The translations under genes and the position numbers were made by a program. Below the pieces are notes generated by a model. It made no database searches and was not told the DNA's origin. It saw only the letters and a list, made by a program, of their open reading frames with translations. From an uncultured Clostridia bacterium (GTDB lineage Bacteria > Bacillota > Clostridia > Christensenellales > UBA1242), in contig CAKVLS010000001.1 of NCBI GenBank assembly GCA_934757865.1, forward strand, positions 124,001-188,000: DNA of 64,000 nt, read 5' to 3'. This document shows, one piece after another, positions 52,855 to 61,776 of the stretch (its first letter is position 1; each line of letters starts with the position of its first letter).

Positions 52855-53886
52855 ATGATTAGTTTACTAGGTATTAGCCAAGGGCTAAAATTAGGCTTAA
52901 TTATTGGTATTCCAAGTTTTATTTTGCTTGCACTAATTATTGTCTTTATTATCGTTGTTCCGGTTAAGATTTGGTTTAGGGCGCTTGTATCTGGAGCTCA
53001 CATATCTATGAGCAGACTTGTAGGTATGAAATTAAGAAAGATAGATATTAACATGATTGTTGAGGCGTATGTAGCAGCCAAAAAAGCTGGCCTTACAATT
53101 GATATAAATGAGCTAGAAACTCACTATATGGCTGGTGGTGATGTTGTAAAAGTTGTTAACGCTTTGATATCTGCGCACAGTGCTAAAATTAACCTTTCAA
53201 TTGATACAGCTAAGGCTATTGACCTTGCAGGTAGAGATGTGTTAAATGCCGTAAAAGTTAGCGTTAACCCAAAGGTTATTGAGACACCAATGGTTTCTGC
53301 TATAGCAAAAGACGGTGTAGAGCTAAGAGTAAAGGCAAGGGTAACTGTAAGAGCTAATATTGGCAGATTAGTTGGTGGTGCGGGAGAAGAGACAATACTT
53401 GCCCGTGTTGGTGAAGGTATCGTTACTACTGTTGGTTCTGCAGAAGACCACGGAGAAGTATTACAAAACCCAGATCTTATATCAAAGACCGTCCTTGCAA
53501 AAGGTCTAGATAATGGGACAGCCTATGAGATATTATCTCTAGATATTGCGGACATTGATGTAGGTAGAAATATAGGCGCTCAACTTCGTATGGATACAGC
53601 TGAGGCTGAGAAGAGAATAGCCAACGCAAAAGCTGAGGAAAGAAGAGCGATGGCAGTAGCAGCAGAGCAAGAAATGCGTGCCAAGACTCAAGAGATGAAT
53701 GCTATTAAGATAGCTGCTGAGGCAGAAGTTCCTAAGGCTATGGCAACAGCTTTCAAAGAAGGTAAATTGGGCATAATGGATTATTACCGTATGCAAAATG
53801 TTGTAGCCGATACAGATATGAGAAATTCAATAGCAAAAACTGATGATAGTAAGAAAAAACCAGCAGGACCTCCTCCAGGAAGGTAA
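52855..53886 (+). CDS. floA: Flotillin-like protein FloA
   Basis: 343 residues. A hydrophobic N-terminal hairpin (about 12-37) is followed by the SPFH-like core typical of YqfA/FloA: HISMSRLVGMKLRKID, LETHYMAGGDVVKVVNALISA, VTVRANIGRLVGGAGEETILARVGEGIV. An Ala/Glu-rich coiled coil (RMDTAEAEKRIANAKAEERRAM and on) ends in a Pro/Gly tail. It scaffolds functional membrane microdomains. Operon with nfeD and the gene at 53899; in Bacillus floA also neighbours the yqf-era cluster. Confidence 0.95.
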   Translation: MISLLGISQGLKLGLIIGIPSFILLALIIVFIIVVPVKIWFRALVSGAHISMSRLVGMKLRKIDINMIVEAYVAAKKAGLTIDINELETHYMAGGDVVKVVNALISAHSAKINLSIDTAKAIDLAGRDVLNAVKVSVNPKVIETPMVSAIAKDGVELRVKARVTVRANIGRLVGGAGEETILARVGEGIVTTVGSAEDHGEVLQNPDLISKTVLAKGLDNGTAYEILSLDIADIDVGRNIGAQLRMDTAEAEKRIANAKAEERRAMAVAAEQEMRAKTQEMNAIKIAAEAEVPKAMATAFKEGKLGIMDYYRMQNVVADTDMRNSIAKTDDSKKKPAGPPPGR

Positions 53887-53898
53887 AAGGAGTAGAAA

Positions 53899-54492
53899 AT
53901 GCATTTAGAAATTATTGCTCTTATTGTATTTGCAGTTTTGCTTGTAGTGTTTAGCACAATATACTTCTTTGGTGGCAAAATAAAAAGTAAACTTTCTAAA
54001 GGTAAAAAAGAAGAAAAGAAACCTGAGGAAAAGCCAAAAGAAGAAAAGAAAGACAAACCAAGTGTAACTGGAAAGGTAGAAAGACCAATACTTTTGTCTC
54101 CAACACCTGAGCCAAAGAAACTAGATGCTCCGAGCGAAAAGAGGACTGTAAGTAGGTCTGATATAGACGAAATAAGAAAGTTTATCGAAGACAATGCTGA
54201 TGGCCCAAGACGCCCTCTGAGACCTTCTAATATGAATGTAAGGCAGTCTCTATCTGATTACAATAAGGTAGAAGATTTTGGCGATGTTATAGATATAGAC
54301 GAAGAGGACTTTTCGCAAAGCCCATCGCAAAACTCTTCTTATGAGCCTTATGGTGGCAGACATTCTAGTGGCGAAAGTGAATTCTTGAAAAATCGTGGCA
54401 GTGATAAAAAACTTTATGACGAGCTAAAAAATATGTCGCCCGAGATGAAAAAAATTATCATGGCGGACATACTTAGAAGAAAAGATAACTAA
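53899..54492 (+). CDS. Single-helix membrane protein with charged cytoplasmic region
   Basis: 197 residues. One membrane helix (about 5-25), then a Lys/Glu/Pro-rich linker, a short acidic region (DFGDVIDIDEEDF) and a C-terminal helix MSPEMKKIIMADILRRK. AAAGGAG lies 12 bases after the floA stop, so it is probably part of the microdomain operon. Family not recognised; the topology would place the tail in the cytoplasm. Confidence 0.78.
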   Translation: MHLEIIALIVFAVLLVVFSTIYFFGGKIKSKLSKGKKEEKKPEEKPKEEKKDKPSVTGKVERPILLSPTPEPKKLDAPSEKRTVSRSDIDEIRKFIEDNADGPRRPLRPSNMNVRQSLSDYNKVEDFGDVIDIDEEDFSQSPSQNSSYEPYGGRHSSGESEFLKNRGSDKKLYDELKNMSPEMKKIIMADILRRKDN

Positions 54493-54499
54493 AACAAAA

Positions 54500-54527
54500 G
54501 ACTATGCTTTTGGCATAGTTTTTTTTG
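54500..54527 (+). terminator. Rho-independent terminator
   Basis: ACTATGC/GCATAGT stem with T-run ends the nfeD-floA operon. Confidence 0.88.
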
Positions 54528-54574
54528 TGCTATAAAAAGCCCTTGTTAACATATATTATAAAAAAAGAGGGCTT

Positions 54575-54829
54575 ATGGGATTAGTAAACGAGATTTTTAA
54601 TAGTTTGGATTTGTCTATTACTTCTAACGAATATAGGTATTATAACCTTGGTGGAAAAGCCGTCTATATAGAAAATTTTATAAAGATCATAACCTTTTCG
54701 AAAGAAGAAATAATACTAAAACTCAAGAAAGGTATGTTCAAAGTAACAGGCTTTGAGCTTAAAATTGTGGAGCTTAACAAAGGCTCAATGTTAATATCTG
54801 GCAGTATAAAAGGGGTGGAGGTCTATTGA
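54575..54829 (+). CDS. yqfC: YqfC (YabP family) sporulation protein
   Basis: 84 residues with the YabP/YqfC pattern: YIENFIKIITFSKEEIILKLKKGMFKVTGFELKIVEL, then SMLISGSIKGVEVY. In Bacillus yqfC is sigma-E dependent and precedes yqfD, as here. Ribosome-binding site GAGGG. Confidence 0.9.
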   Translation: MGLVNEIFNSLDLSITSNEYRYYNLGGKAVYIENFIKIITFSKEEIILKLKKGMFKVTGFELKIVELNKGSMLISGSIKGVEVY

Positions 54830-55965
54830 AAAATATAGGCAAAGTAAGTATAACGCTTGAGGGACTCAATGTTGAGAAGTTCCTTAATTTTTTGACTACA
54901 AGCAATATAGATATATATAATATAGTTCGAAATGAGCATAGCAACTTTACTATAACAATAGACAGCCATTACAAAAAGAAAATAATAAGCGATGCCGAGA
55001 AGTTTGGATACAAAGTCACTATTGGCAAAAAATCTGGCATTTACAGCGTTTTTTCATTTGCGCTAGCAAGATTTGTGCTTGTTTGCAGCCTTATTTTTAT
55101 GCTATCAGTATACCTTTTTAGCAATATGTTTTTATGGAAGATAAATATAAGTGGCAACAATCTTATTAGGACAAGTAGTATAATAAATTTTTTAGCAGAT
55201 AACGGAATTGCCGTAGGAAAGATTAAAGGTTCTATTGATAATAGAGGAGTTGAGAAACTTTTGAGAGATAACTTTCCCGACATAGCTCTTGTGTCGACAG
55301 AAATTTATGGCAATTCTCTTAATATCAATATTAGCGAAAAGTTAGCAAAAAATTACTTAGATTATAGTCCTTTGACATCAGCATATAACGGTGTCGTGAG
55401 GGAGTTTGAACTTGTGTCAGGTTCATCTAATATAAGAGTTGGTGATGTTGTAAGTGTTGGGCAGATTTTGGTTGAGCCATATATAATGGATAGTGCTGGC
55501 AATAGAAAATCTATAAATGCAAAGGCAAACTTATGTTTAGAAGTTGATTTTAATTATACAATTGAGTATAATGAAAATAGAGAAATATATGAGGATACAG
55601 GAAACACTTTTGTATACTCAAATTATTCTCTTTGGGGACTTAATTTCAAAAAATCAAAAACTTGTCCTTACAAAAATTATAGGTTAGAAAAACAAGAATA
55701 TTATGTTCTAAATAGTATGTTTTTGCCTATAAAAAAGACAAGATATAGATACTTCGAGCAGAGCCCAAAACCAGCTTATGTGCCTTTTGACGAGGTTAAA
55801 GAGAGCGTAATAAGAGATGCTTATCTTGAGCTTGATAATTTGGCTCGTGGGCAAAAGATTTTTGATAAAAAATATAACATAGTTAAGGTTGGCAATATAT
55901 ATTATGTGACCGCTAGCTGTAAGGCTATGATAAAAATTGGAGATAAATATGATAATAACAACTAA
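54826..55965 (+). CDS. yqfD: YqfD sporulation protein
   Basis: 379 residues. A short cytoplasmic N-terminal domain, a membrane helix (about 80-101) and a long outer domain with VWKINISGN-like FLWKINISGNNLIR, LLRDNFPDIALVSTEIYGNSLNINISE and the central SAYNGVVREFELVSGSSNIRVGDVV. This is the YqfD layout. The start is TTG overlapping the yqfC stop (TTGA) with GGAGG 4 bases upstream. ybeY follows with a 17-base overlap; phoH, usually between them, is missing. Confidence 0.92.
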   Translation: MKNIGKVSITLEGLNVEKFLNFLTTSNIDIYNIVRNEHSNFTITIDSHYKKKIISDAEKFGYKVTIGKKSGIYSVFSFALARFVLVCSLIFMLSVYLFSNMFLWKINISGNNLIRTSSIINFLADNGIAVGKIKGSIDNRGVEKLLRDNFPDIALVSTEIYGNSLNINISEKLAKNYLDYSPLTSAYNGVVREFELVSGSSNIRVGDVVSVGQILVEPYIMDSAGNRKSINAKANLCLEVDFNYTIEYNENREIYEDTGNTFVYSNYSLWGLNFKKSKTCPYKNYRLEKQEYYVLNSMFLPIKKTRYRYFEQSPKPAYVPFDEVKESVIRDAYLELDNLARGQKIFDKKYNIVKVGNIYYVTASCKAMIKIGDKYDNNN

Positions 55966-56458
55966 TGTAACACAAAGCAAAGCTAATACAAAATTGAGTA
56001 GAAAGCTCTTAAAATACACTCTAAAGGTAGTAGGTGCAAAGACTACTAAAGTATCAGTAGATGTAAGTTTTGTTTCAAAGGACGAGATAAAGAGATTAAA
56101 CAAAGAGTTTAGAGGGGTGGACAAAGTAACTGATGTGTTGTCTTTCCCAACACTTAGCCTTAAACCTTATCAAAGAATAAGACTAAAAGATTATAAACTA
56201 GACATAAATCCAGAGACTAAGCATTTGCACCTTGGAGACATTATTATTTGCGAAGATGTTGCAAGAGAGCAAGCCAAAGAATATGGACATGCTTATGAGA
56301 GAGAAGTTTATTATCTATTAGAGCATGGATATTTGCATTTGCTTGGCTTTGACCATATAGAGGACGCAGACAAAGTCTTGATGCGTTATGTTGAGGAAAA
56401 AGTTTTATCTAAGTACAAAATTTACAGAAGAGAGTTTGTTAATGTCAAAGAAAATTAA
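55949..56458 (+). CDS. ybeY: Endoribonuclease YbeY
   Basis: 169 residues. YbeY matures 16S rRNA 3' ends and takes part in ribosome quality control. The zinc site HGYLHLLGFDH (residues 130-140 by the motif) and the line VDKVTDVLSFP are diagnostic. ATG 55949 has GGAG 6 bases upstream. It overlaps era by 17 bases. Confidence 0.96.
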   Translation: MIITTNVTQSKANTKLSRKLLKYTLKVVGAKTTKVSVDVSFVSKDEIKRLNKEFRGVDKVTDVLSFPTLSLKPYQRIRLKDYKLDINPETKHLHLGDIIICEDVAREQAKEYGHAYEREVYYLLEHGYLHLLGFDHIEDADKVLMRYVEEKVLSKYKIYRREFVNVKEN

Positions 56459-57350
56459 AAGTGGATTTGTAGCAATAGTAGGGCGTCCTAACGCTGGCAA
56501 AAGCACATTAGTTAATGCGTTAGTTGGTCAAAAAGTTAGCATCGTATCGCCTAAAGCTCAAACTACAAGAAACAACATTATAGGTATAGTTAACAGTAGC
56601 GACTACCAAATAGTATTTGTTGATACTCCAGGACAAAACAGTGCCAAGAATGGTCTTGATGATTATATGCAAAAGAGTATCAAGGGTGCTGTAAGCGGGG
56701 TTGACTGTATAGTAGTTGCTGTTGACGGCAGTAAACAATCACTAGATGCTGAGAAAAATATAATTACTAAGTACTTGGAGCTTAATATTCCAGTCATCGT
56801 TGCTATAACTAAGATTGACCTACTAAGTCAAGAAAAAATCTTTAAGATTCTTGCAAACTTTGGTCAAATAAAAGGTATAAGCGACATTGTGCCTATATCA
56901 TCTATTAAGAATAGAAATGTAGACGAACTTTTGAAAGTTATCCTTAACTATTTGCCTGAGATAGATGAAGAGGACAAATATTTTGGAGATGACGAATACA
57001 CAGATAAGTCACTTAGATTTATTTGTAGCGAGATTATTAGAGAGAAGGCTCTATATTTCCTAGATAAAGAGATACCACACGGCATAGCCGTTTCAATAGT
57101 TTCGTATAAAGAAGAAGATGGCTTAACTACCGTTGATGCAGAGATAATTTGTGAAAAAGAAAGTCACAAAAATATTGTCATCGGCAAGGGCGGAAGCATG
57201 TTAAAGAAGATTGGTCACGAGGCGAGAATATCTTTCCAAAAGGTTATTCAAGGCAAAGTTGACCTTCATCTATGGGTTAGAGTTAAAGAGAACTGGCGAG
57301 ATAATATAGGTTTTCTTAACGACATAGGCTATAACAACAAAGAGATTTAG
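56442..57350 (+). CDS. era: Ribosome biogenesis GTPase Era
   Basis: 302 residues. G1 GRPNAGKST (14-22), G2 region KAQTTRNNI, G3 DTPG, G4 TKID and a C-terminal KH domain (ICEKESHKNIVIGKGGSMLKKIGHEAR). Era assists 30S assembly. ATG 56442 lies inside the end of ybeY and the Era family starts like MSKKIKSGFVA, so upstream codons are not used. Confidence 0.97.
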   Translation: MSKKIKSGFVAIVGRPNAGKSTLVNALVGQKVSIVSPKAQTTRNNIIGIVNSSDYQIVFVDTPGQNSAKNGLDDYMQKSIKGAVSGVDCIVVAVDGSKQSLDAEKNIITKYLELNIPVIVAITKIDLLSQEKIFKILANFGQIKGISDIVPISSIKNRNVDELLKVILNYLPEIDEEDKYFGDDEYTDKSLRFICSEIIREKALYFLDKEIPHGIAVSIVSYKEEDGLTTVDAEIICEKESHKNIVIGKGGSMLKKIGHEARISFQKVIQGKVDLHLWVRVKENWRDNIGFLNDIGYNNKEI

Positions 57351-57403
57351 AAGTATTAAAATAGACTTTTTGCATATAATATCATAAAGGGAGGACTTAA
57401 ATT

Positions 57404-57553
57404 ATGGATCTAGAATGGAATCTAATGAAAGACTTTCTAAAAAATGGAAATTTTGGAAGTTACGAACTTTATAATAATTTGACTATGAGCGAAAAGGCTT
57501 TTGTTCAAAAATATCCTGAGAGCAAGGTAGAAGAAGAGGAGAGAGTTCAGTAA
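57404..57553 (+). CDS. yqzL: YqzL-like small protein
   Basis: 49 residues with a strong AGGGAGG ribosome-binding site. The start MDLEWNLMKDFLKNGNFGSYELY resembles the YqzL family (short proteins with W-x-L/V-F then T/NGN-I/F-x-x-YLL), which sits between era and recO in Bacillus; the same position here supports the call. Function unknown. Confidence 0.82.
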   Translation: MDLEWNLMKDFLKNGNFGSYELYNNLTMSEKAFVQKYPESKVEEEERVQ

Positions 57554-57559
57554 CACGCA

Positions 57560-58279
57560 ATGGATACAAAAGTTAAAGGGCTAGTTCTTGCCTCAAGAGA
57601 CTACGGCGAAAAGGACAAGCTAGTTACAATTTTGACGCTCGAAAAAGGCAAAATTACTTGCAAAGCTAGAGGTGTAAAAACTCCTAAAAGCAAACTAAAA
57701 ATGCAAGTTCAGCCTTTTTGCTTTGCTGATTTTGAACTAGTAAGCAGTGGTAATAACTACACATTAACGGGTGGCAATATCATTGATAGCTTTTTTGATG
57801 TAGTTACCAATATGGATAAATTTGAATATGGATACGGAGTGCTTGAAATCTTAGACAAGGTAAGTAAAGAAAATGAAGATGTTTCTTCATCTCTTGTCCT
57901 TGGACTAAAAGTTTTGAAAGAACTTTGTTATGGGGAGCTATCTCCTAAGGTGCTATTTTTGTACTTTTTGCTTAACATATTTAGAGAAGAGGGCTTTGAG
58001 CTTAATACCGATAGGTGCTCTATATGTAAGAGCAAGTTTATGAAAGATGTATACCTTAATATATCTACTGGCGAGCTTGTTTGTAAAGAGTGCAGAGATA
58101 TAGATAGTTTACCCGTTCCACCAGCGGTGTTTTCTAGCATTAGACTAGTAAGCTCTATGGACATCGCAAGCCTAGGAAGTATAAAAATAAAAGACGAATA
58201 TATAGATAGTAGCATAATGATTTTGAAAAAAGATTTTGAATCAAAATTTATGTGCAAACTCAATAGTATCAATATGTAG
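57560..58279 (+). CDS. recO: DNA repair protein RecO
   Basis: 239 residues. N-terminal OB fold (VKGLVLASRDYGEKDKLVTILT and KGVKTPKSK-like stretch), helical middle and a zinc site CSICKSKF plus CKEC near 158-185. RecO loads RecA at gaps with RecR. It follows yqzL by 6 bases. Confidence 0.95.
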   Translation: MDTKVKGLVLASRDYGEKDKLVTILTLEKGKITCKARGVKTPKSKLKMQVQPFCFADFELVSSGNNYTLTGGNIIDSFFDVVTNMDKFEYGYGVLEILDKVSKENEDVSSSLVLGLKVLKELCYGELSPKVLFLYFLLNIFREEGFELNTDRCSICKSKFMKDVYLNISTGELVCKECRDIDSLPVPPAVFSSIRLVSSMDIASLGSIKIKDEYIDSSIMILKKDFESKFMCKLNSINM

Positions 58280-58360
58280 TGGGTGTTTTGGCAATTTTTG
58301 TGCCAAAATATTTGTATAAATTTTACCCACAAAATAGCAACAAAAATAATTAAAAAAATG

Positions 58361-58400
58361 CAGCTAAATGTTTACTCATTTAGTTGATTTTTTTTGTGCA
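58361..58400 (+). terminator. Rho-independent terminator
   Basis: CAGCTAAATG/CATTTAGTTG with a 6-base loop and T-run; ends the era-recO operon. The T-run overlaps the ppdK promoter. Confidence 0.85.
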
Positions 58401-58412
58401 AAGTGTTATTTT
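58384..58412 (+). promoter_or_regulatory. Promoter of ppdK
   Basis: TTGATT, 17 bases, TATTTT, followed by ATGGAGG upstream of the start. Confidence 0.6.
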
Positions 58413-58447
58413 AGAAGAGTCAAAAAAATATGGAGGAAAAATTATTT

Positions 58448-61093
58448 ATGGCAAAAAAATATGTTTACTTATTTAGCGAAGGCGATGCCTCTATGAGAGC
58501 TTTGCTTGGCGGTAAGGGTGCCAACCTTGCAGAAATGACAAGACTTGGTTTGCCAGTACCACAAGGTTTTACAATCTCTACTGAAGCATGCACACAATAC
58601 TATGAAGATGGTAGACAAATCAACGCTGATATTCAAGCTGAGATTATGGAAAACATCACCAAGATGGAAGCTATAACTGGCAAAAAATTCGGCGATAAAG
58701 AAAACCCACTTCTAGTTTCTGTTCGTTCTGGCGCTAGAGCTTCTATGCCTGGTATGATGGATACTATCCTTAACCTAGGTCTTAACGAAGACGTTGTAGA
58801 AGTTATCGCAAAGAAATCTGGCAACCCAAGATGGGCATGGGACTGCTACAGAAGATTCATTCAAATGTTCTCTGATGTAGTTATGGAAGTTGGTAAGAAA
58901 TATTTTGAAAAACTTATCGACCAAATGAAAGAGCGTAAAGGTGTAGTTTATGACGTAGACCTTACTGCTGAAGACCTAAAAGAACTTGCTAATGAGTTCA
59001 AGGCTGAGTACAAAAAACAACTTGGAAAAGACTTCCCAAGTGATCCAAAAGAGCAACTATTTGAGGCTATCAAAGCTGTATTCCGTTCTTGGGATAACCC
59101 TAGAGCTAATGTATATCGTATGGACCACGATATTCCTTACAGCTGGGGTACTGCTGTCAATGTTCAAATGATGGCTTTTGGTAATATGGGCGAAACTTCT
59201 GGTACAGGTGTTGCATTTACTCGTAACCCTGCTACTGGTGAAAAAGGTCTTATGGGCGAATTCCTTATGAACGCTCAAGGCGAAGACGTTGTTGCTGGTG
59301 TAAGAACACCAATGCCTATCGCTAAGATGTCTGAGGTTATGCCTGAGGTATATGAGCAATTCCTTAAGATTTGCAACACTCTAGAGACTCACTATAGAGA
59401 TATGCAAGATATGGAGTTCACTATCGAAGACAAAAAACTTTATATGCTACAAACTCGTAACGGTAAGAGAACAGCAGCAGCTGCTATCCGTATCGCTTGC
59501 GATTTGATTGATGAAGGTATGATAACAGAGCAAGAAGCTTTGATGCAAATCGACGCTAAGACTCTTGATATGTTATTGCACCCAACATTTGATGCTGCAG
59601 CTCTTAAGAGTGCTGACAAAAACAATGTTGTAGGTACTGGTATCGCTGCATCTCCAGGTGCTGCTGCTGGTAAGATTGTATTTACTGCAGAAGATGCTGT
59701 AAAACATGGCAAAAACAAAGAAAAAGTTGTTCTAGTTAGACTAGAGACTTCTCCAGAAGATATTGAAGGTATGAAATATGCTCAAGGTATCCTAACAGTT
59801 CGTGGTGGTCAAACATCTCACGCTGCCGTTGTTGCTCGTGGTATGGGTACTTGCTGCGTTTCTGGTTGCGGAGACATCAAGATGGACGAAGAGAACAAGT
59901 GCTTCACACTTGCTGGTAAGACTTTCCATGAGGGAGATAGCCTATCTCTTGATGGTTCTACTGGTAAAATTTATGATTGCGAAATCAAAACTGTTCCAGC
60001 AGATCCTAACAGCGGTTACTTTGGCCGTATCATGAAACTTGCTGATAAGTACAGAGCTTTGGGTGTTAAGACTAACGCTGATACTCCAAGAGATGCTAAG
60101 AGAGCATTTGAGCTAGGTGCTGAAGGTATCGGTCTGTGCCGTACTGAGCATATGTTCTTTGATCCAGACAGAATTGGCGCATTTAGAGAAATGATTTGTT
60201 CTGACTCAGTTGAAGAGCGTAAAGTTGCTCTTGCTAAGATTGAGCCAATGCAACAAGCTGACTTCGAAGGCCTATTTGAAGCTGTAGAAGGCAACCCTGT
60301 AACAATTAGATTCCTAGATCCACCATTGCATGAGTTCGTTCCTACTGACGAAGCTGATATCAAAGCTTTAGCAAAAGCAAAAGGCAAAACAGTAGAGCAA
60401 ATCAAACAATATATCGTTGACCTTCATGAGACTAACCCAATGATGGGTCACCGTGGATGCAGACTTGCAGTTACATATCCAGAAATTGCAGAAATGCAAA
60501 CTAAGGCTGTAATCAAAGCTGCTATCAATGTTCAATCTAGACATAAAGATTGGAAAGTTGTTCCTGAAATAATGATTCCTCTAGTTGGAGAAATTAAAGA
60601 ACTTCAATTCGTTAAAAAAGTAGTTGTTGAGACAGCTGACGCTGTAATCAAAGAACTAAATTCTAACCTAAAATATGAAGTTGGTACTATGATTGAGATT
60701 CCTCGTGCAGCTCTTACTGCTGACGAAATCGCTAAAGAAGCTGAATTCTTCTGCTTTGGTACAAACGACTTAACTCAAATGACATTTGGCTTTAGCCGTG
60801 ATGATGCTGGTAAATTCTTACCTTCATACTATCAAAACAAGATCCTAGAGTCAGACCCATTTGCAAGACTAGACACAAAGGGTGTTGGTAAACTAATGGA
60901 TATGTCAGTTAAACTAGGTAGAAGCACTCGTTCAGAACTACATTGTGGTATCTGCGGTGAGCACGGTGGTGACCCATCATCTATCGAGTTCTGCCATGAG
61001 ATTGGACTTGACTATGTATCTTGCTCTCCATACAGAGTACCTATTGCAAGACTTGCAGCAGCTCAAGCTAATATCAAAAATCCAAGAAAGTAA
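58448..61093 (+). CDS. ppdK: Pyruvate, phosphate dikinase
   Basis: 881 residues, full length. PPDK interconverts pyruvate, ATP and phosphate with PEP, AMP and pyrophosphate; in anaerobes it works in glycolysis or gluconeogenesis. N-terminal ATP-grasp region (LGGKGANLAEMTRLGLPVPQGF), phosphohistidine loop GGQTSHAAVVARGMG (His at the center) and C-terminal PEP barrel with FGTNDLTQMTFGFSRDDA and the Cys of HCGICGEHGGDP. ATG 58448 is chosen because GGAGG lies 8 bases upstream. Confidence 0.98.
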   Translation: MAKKYVYLFSEGDASMRALLGGKGANLAEMTRLGLPVPQGFTISTEACTQYYEDGRQINADIQAEIMENITKMEAITGKKFGDKENPLLVSVRSGARASMPGMMDTILNLGLNEDVVEVIAKKSGNPRWAWDCYRRFIQMFSDVVMEVGKKYFEKLIDQMKERKGVVYDVDLTAEDLKELANEFKAEYKKQLGKDFPSDPKEQLFEAIKAVFRSWDNPRANVYRMDHDIPYSWGTAVNVQMMAFGNMGETSGTGVAFTRNPATGEKGLMGEFLMNAQGEDVVAGVRTPMPIAKMSEVMPEVYEQFLKICNTLETHYRDMQDMEFTIEDKKLYMLQTRNGKRTAAAAIRIACDLIDEGMITEQEALMQIDAKTLDMLLHPTFDAAALKSADKNNVVGTGIAASPGAAAGKIVFTAEDAVKHGKNKEKVVLVRLETSPEDIEGMKYAQGILTVRGGQTSHAAVVARGMGTCCVSGCGDIKMDEENKCFTLAGKTFHEGDSLSLDGSTGKIYDCEIKTVPADPNSGYFGRIMKLADKYRALGVKTNADTPRDAKRAFELGAEGIGLCRTEHMFFDPDRIGAFREMICSDSVEERKVALAKIEPMQQADFEGLFEAVEGNPVTIRFLDPPLHEFVPTDEADIKALAKAKGKTVEQIKQYIVDLHETNPMMGHRGCRLAVTYPEIAEMQTKAVIKAAINVQSRHKDWKVVPEIMIPLVGEIKELQFVKKVVVETADAVIKELNSNLKYEVGTMIEIPRAALTADEIAKEAEFFCFGTNDLTQMTFGFSRDDAGKFLPSYYQNKILESDPFARLDTKGVGKLMDMSVKLGRSTRSELHCGICGEHGGDPSSIEFCHEIGLDYVSCSPYRVPIARLAAAQANIKNPRK

Positions 61094-61114
61094 TTTCTTC
61101 AAATAAACAATAAA

Positions 61115-61146
61115 AAAGATGGCTAATTTTAGCCGTCTTTTTTTGT
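61115..61146 (+). terminator. Rho-independent terminator after ppdK
   Basis: GATGGCTAA/TTAGCCGTC (one G-T pair), 2-base loop, T-run. Confidence 0.9.
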
Positions 61147-61272
61147 GCCCTAAACTAAAATACTTATAAAAATATAACTAAAAAACAAACTAAGACCAAT
61201 ATAACTTTTTACGATGATATCTTATTAAGTAAGGGATAAATATTAAAAAGCACTATAAGATATATACATAAT

Positions 61273-61301
61273 TTGACAAAATACCAATATAAAAGTATAC
61301 T
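61273..61301 (+). promoter_or_regulatory. Promoter of the zinc-ribbon gene
   Basis: TTGACA, 17 bases, TATACT. AT-rich sequence between 61147 and 61272 shows nothing else. Confidence 0.8.
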
Positions 61302-61326
61302 GATAATATAGAGGAAATACTTACAA

Positions 61327-61638
61327 ATGAGTGAAGAGAAAAGATATACAAAATGTGAAAATTGTGGAGCACCGGTAGACGATAGTAGCAGTAGCTGTCC
61401 ATATTGTGGGGCTAAGTATCCAGAGGTTACTTATAATACGAGTGTAAAAAATGATGACGAAATATCAAGCCCAGTTGAGATAAGTGATACTGTAACTACA
61501 AGCGATAATAAAAAGATTAAAGGGCTTAACTCGGTTCTTGCCTTTATTCTTATTATTTGTTTGCCACCAGTAGGCATAGCTTATGTTGTTATCTGTGTGC
61601 TAATCAATTATCTTAAAAATTATATTAAAAAAGACTAA
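61327..61638 (+). CDS. Zinc-ribbon membrane protein
   Basis: 103 residues: an N-terminal zinc ribbon (CENCG at 10-14, CPYCG at 24-28), an acidic linker and one membrane segment of two close hydrophobic runs (about 69-93). Such double-CxxC plus membrane helix proteins are frequent in Bacillota and of unknown function. Ribosome-binding site GAGGAAA. Confidence 0.82.
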   Translation: MSEEKRYTKCENCGAPVDDSSSSCPYCGAKYPEVTYNTSVKNDDEISSPVEISDTVTTSDNKKIKGLNSVLAFILIICLPPVGIAYVVICVLINYLKNYIKKD

Positions 61639-61670
61639 ATATAGGGGTAAAATGCCTCAAGACCAAAAGA

Positions 61671-61697
61671 AAAACACATTATATATGTGTTTTTTTA
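61671..61697 (+). terminator. Rho-independent terminator
   Basis: AAAACACAT/ATGTGTTTT with a 5-base loop and T-run before dnaG. Confidence 0.8.
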
Positions 61698-61776
61698 ATT
61701 TTTTCAAAAAAAATAAAGGAAATACGCATTTAGCGTCTAATAAATAGGTATTAGGTTATTTTTACTTGGGGTGCAA

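Noticed and set aside
61651..61746. 31-codon ORF with an AGGGG site before dnaG
   Set aside because: It runs through a terminator hairpin and its composition is that of the AT-rich stem and T-run.
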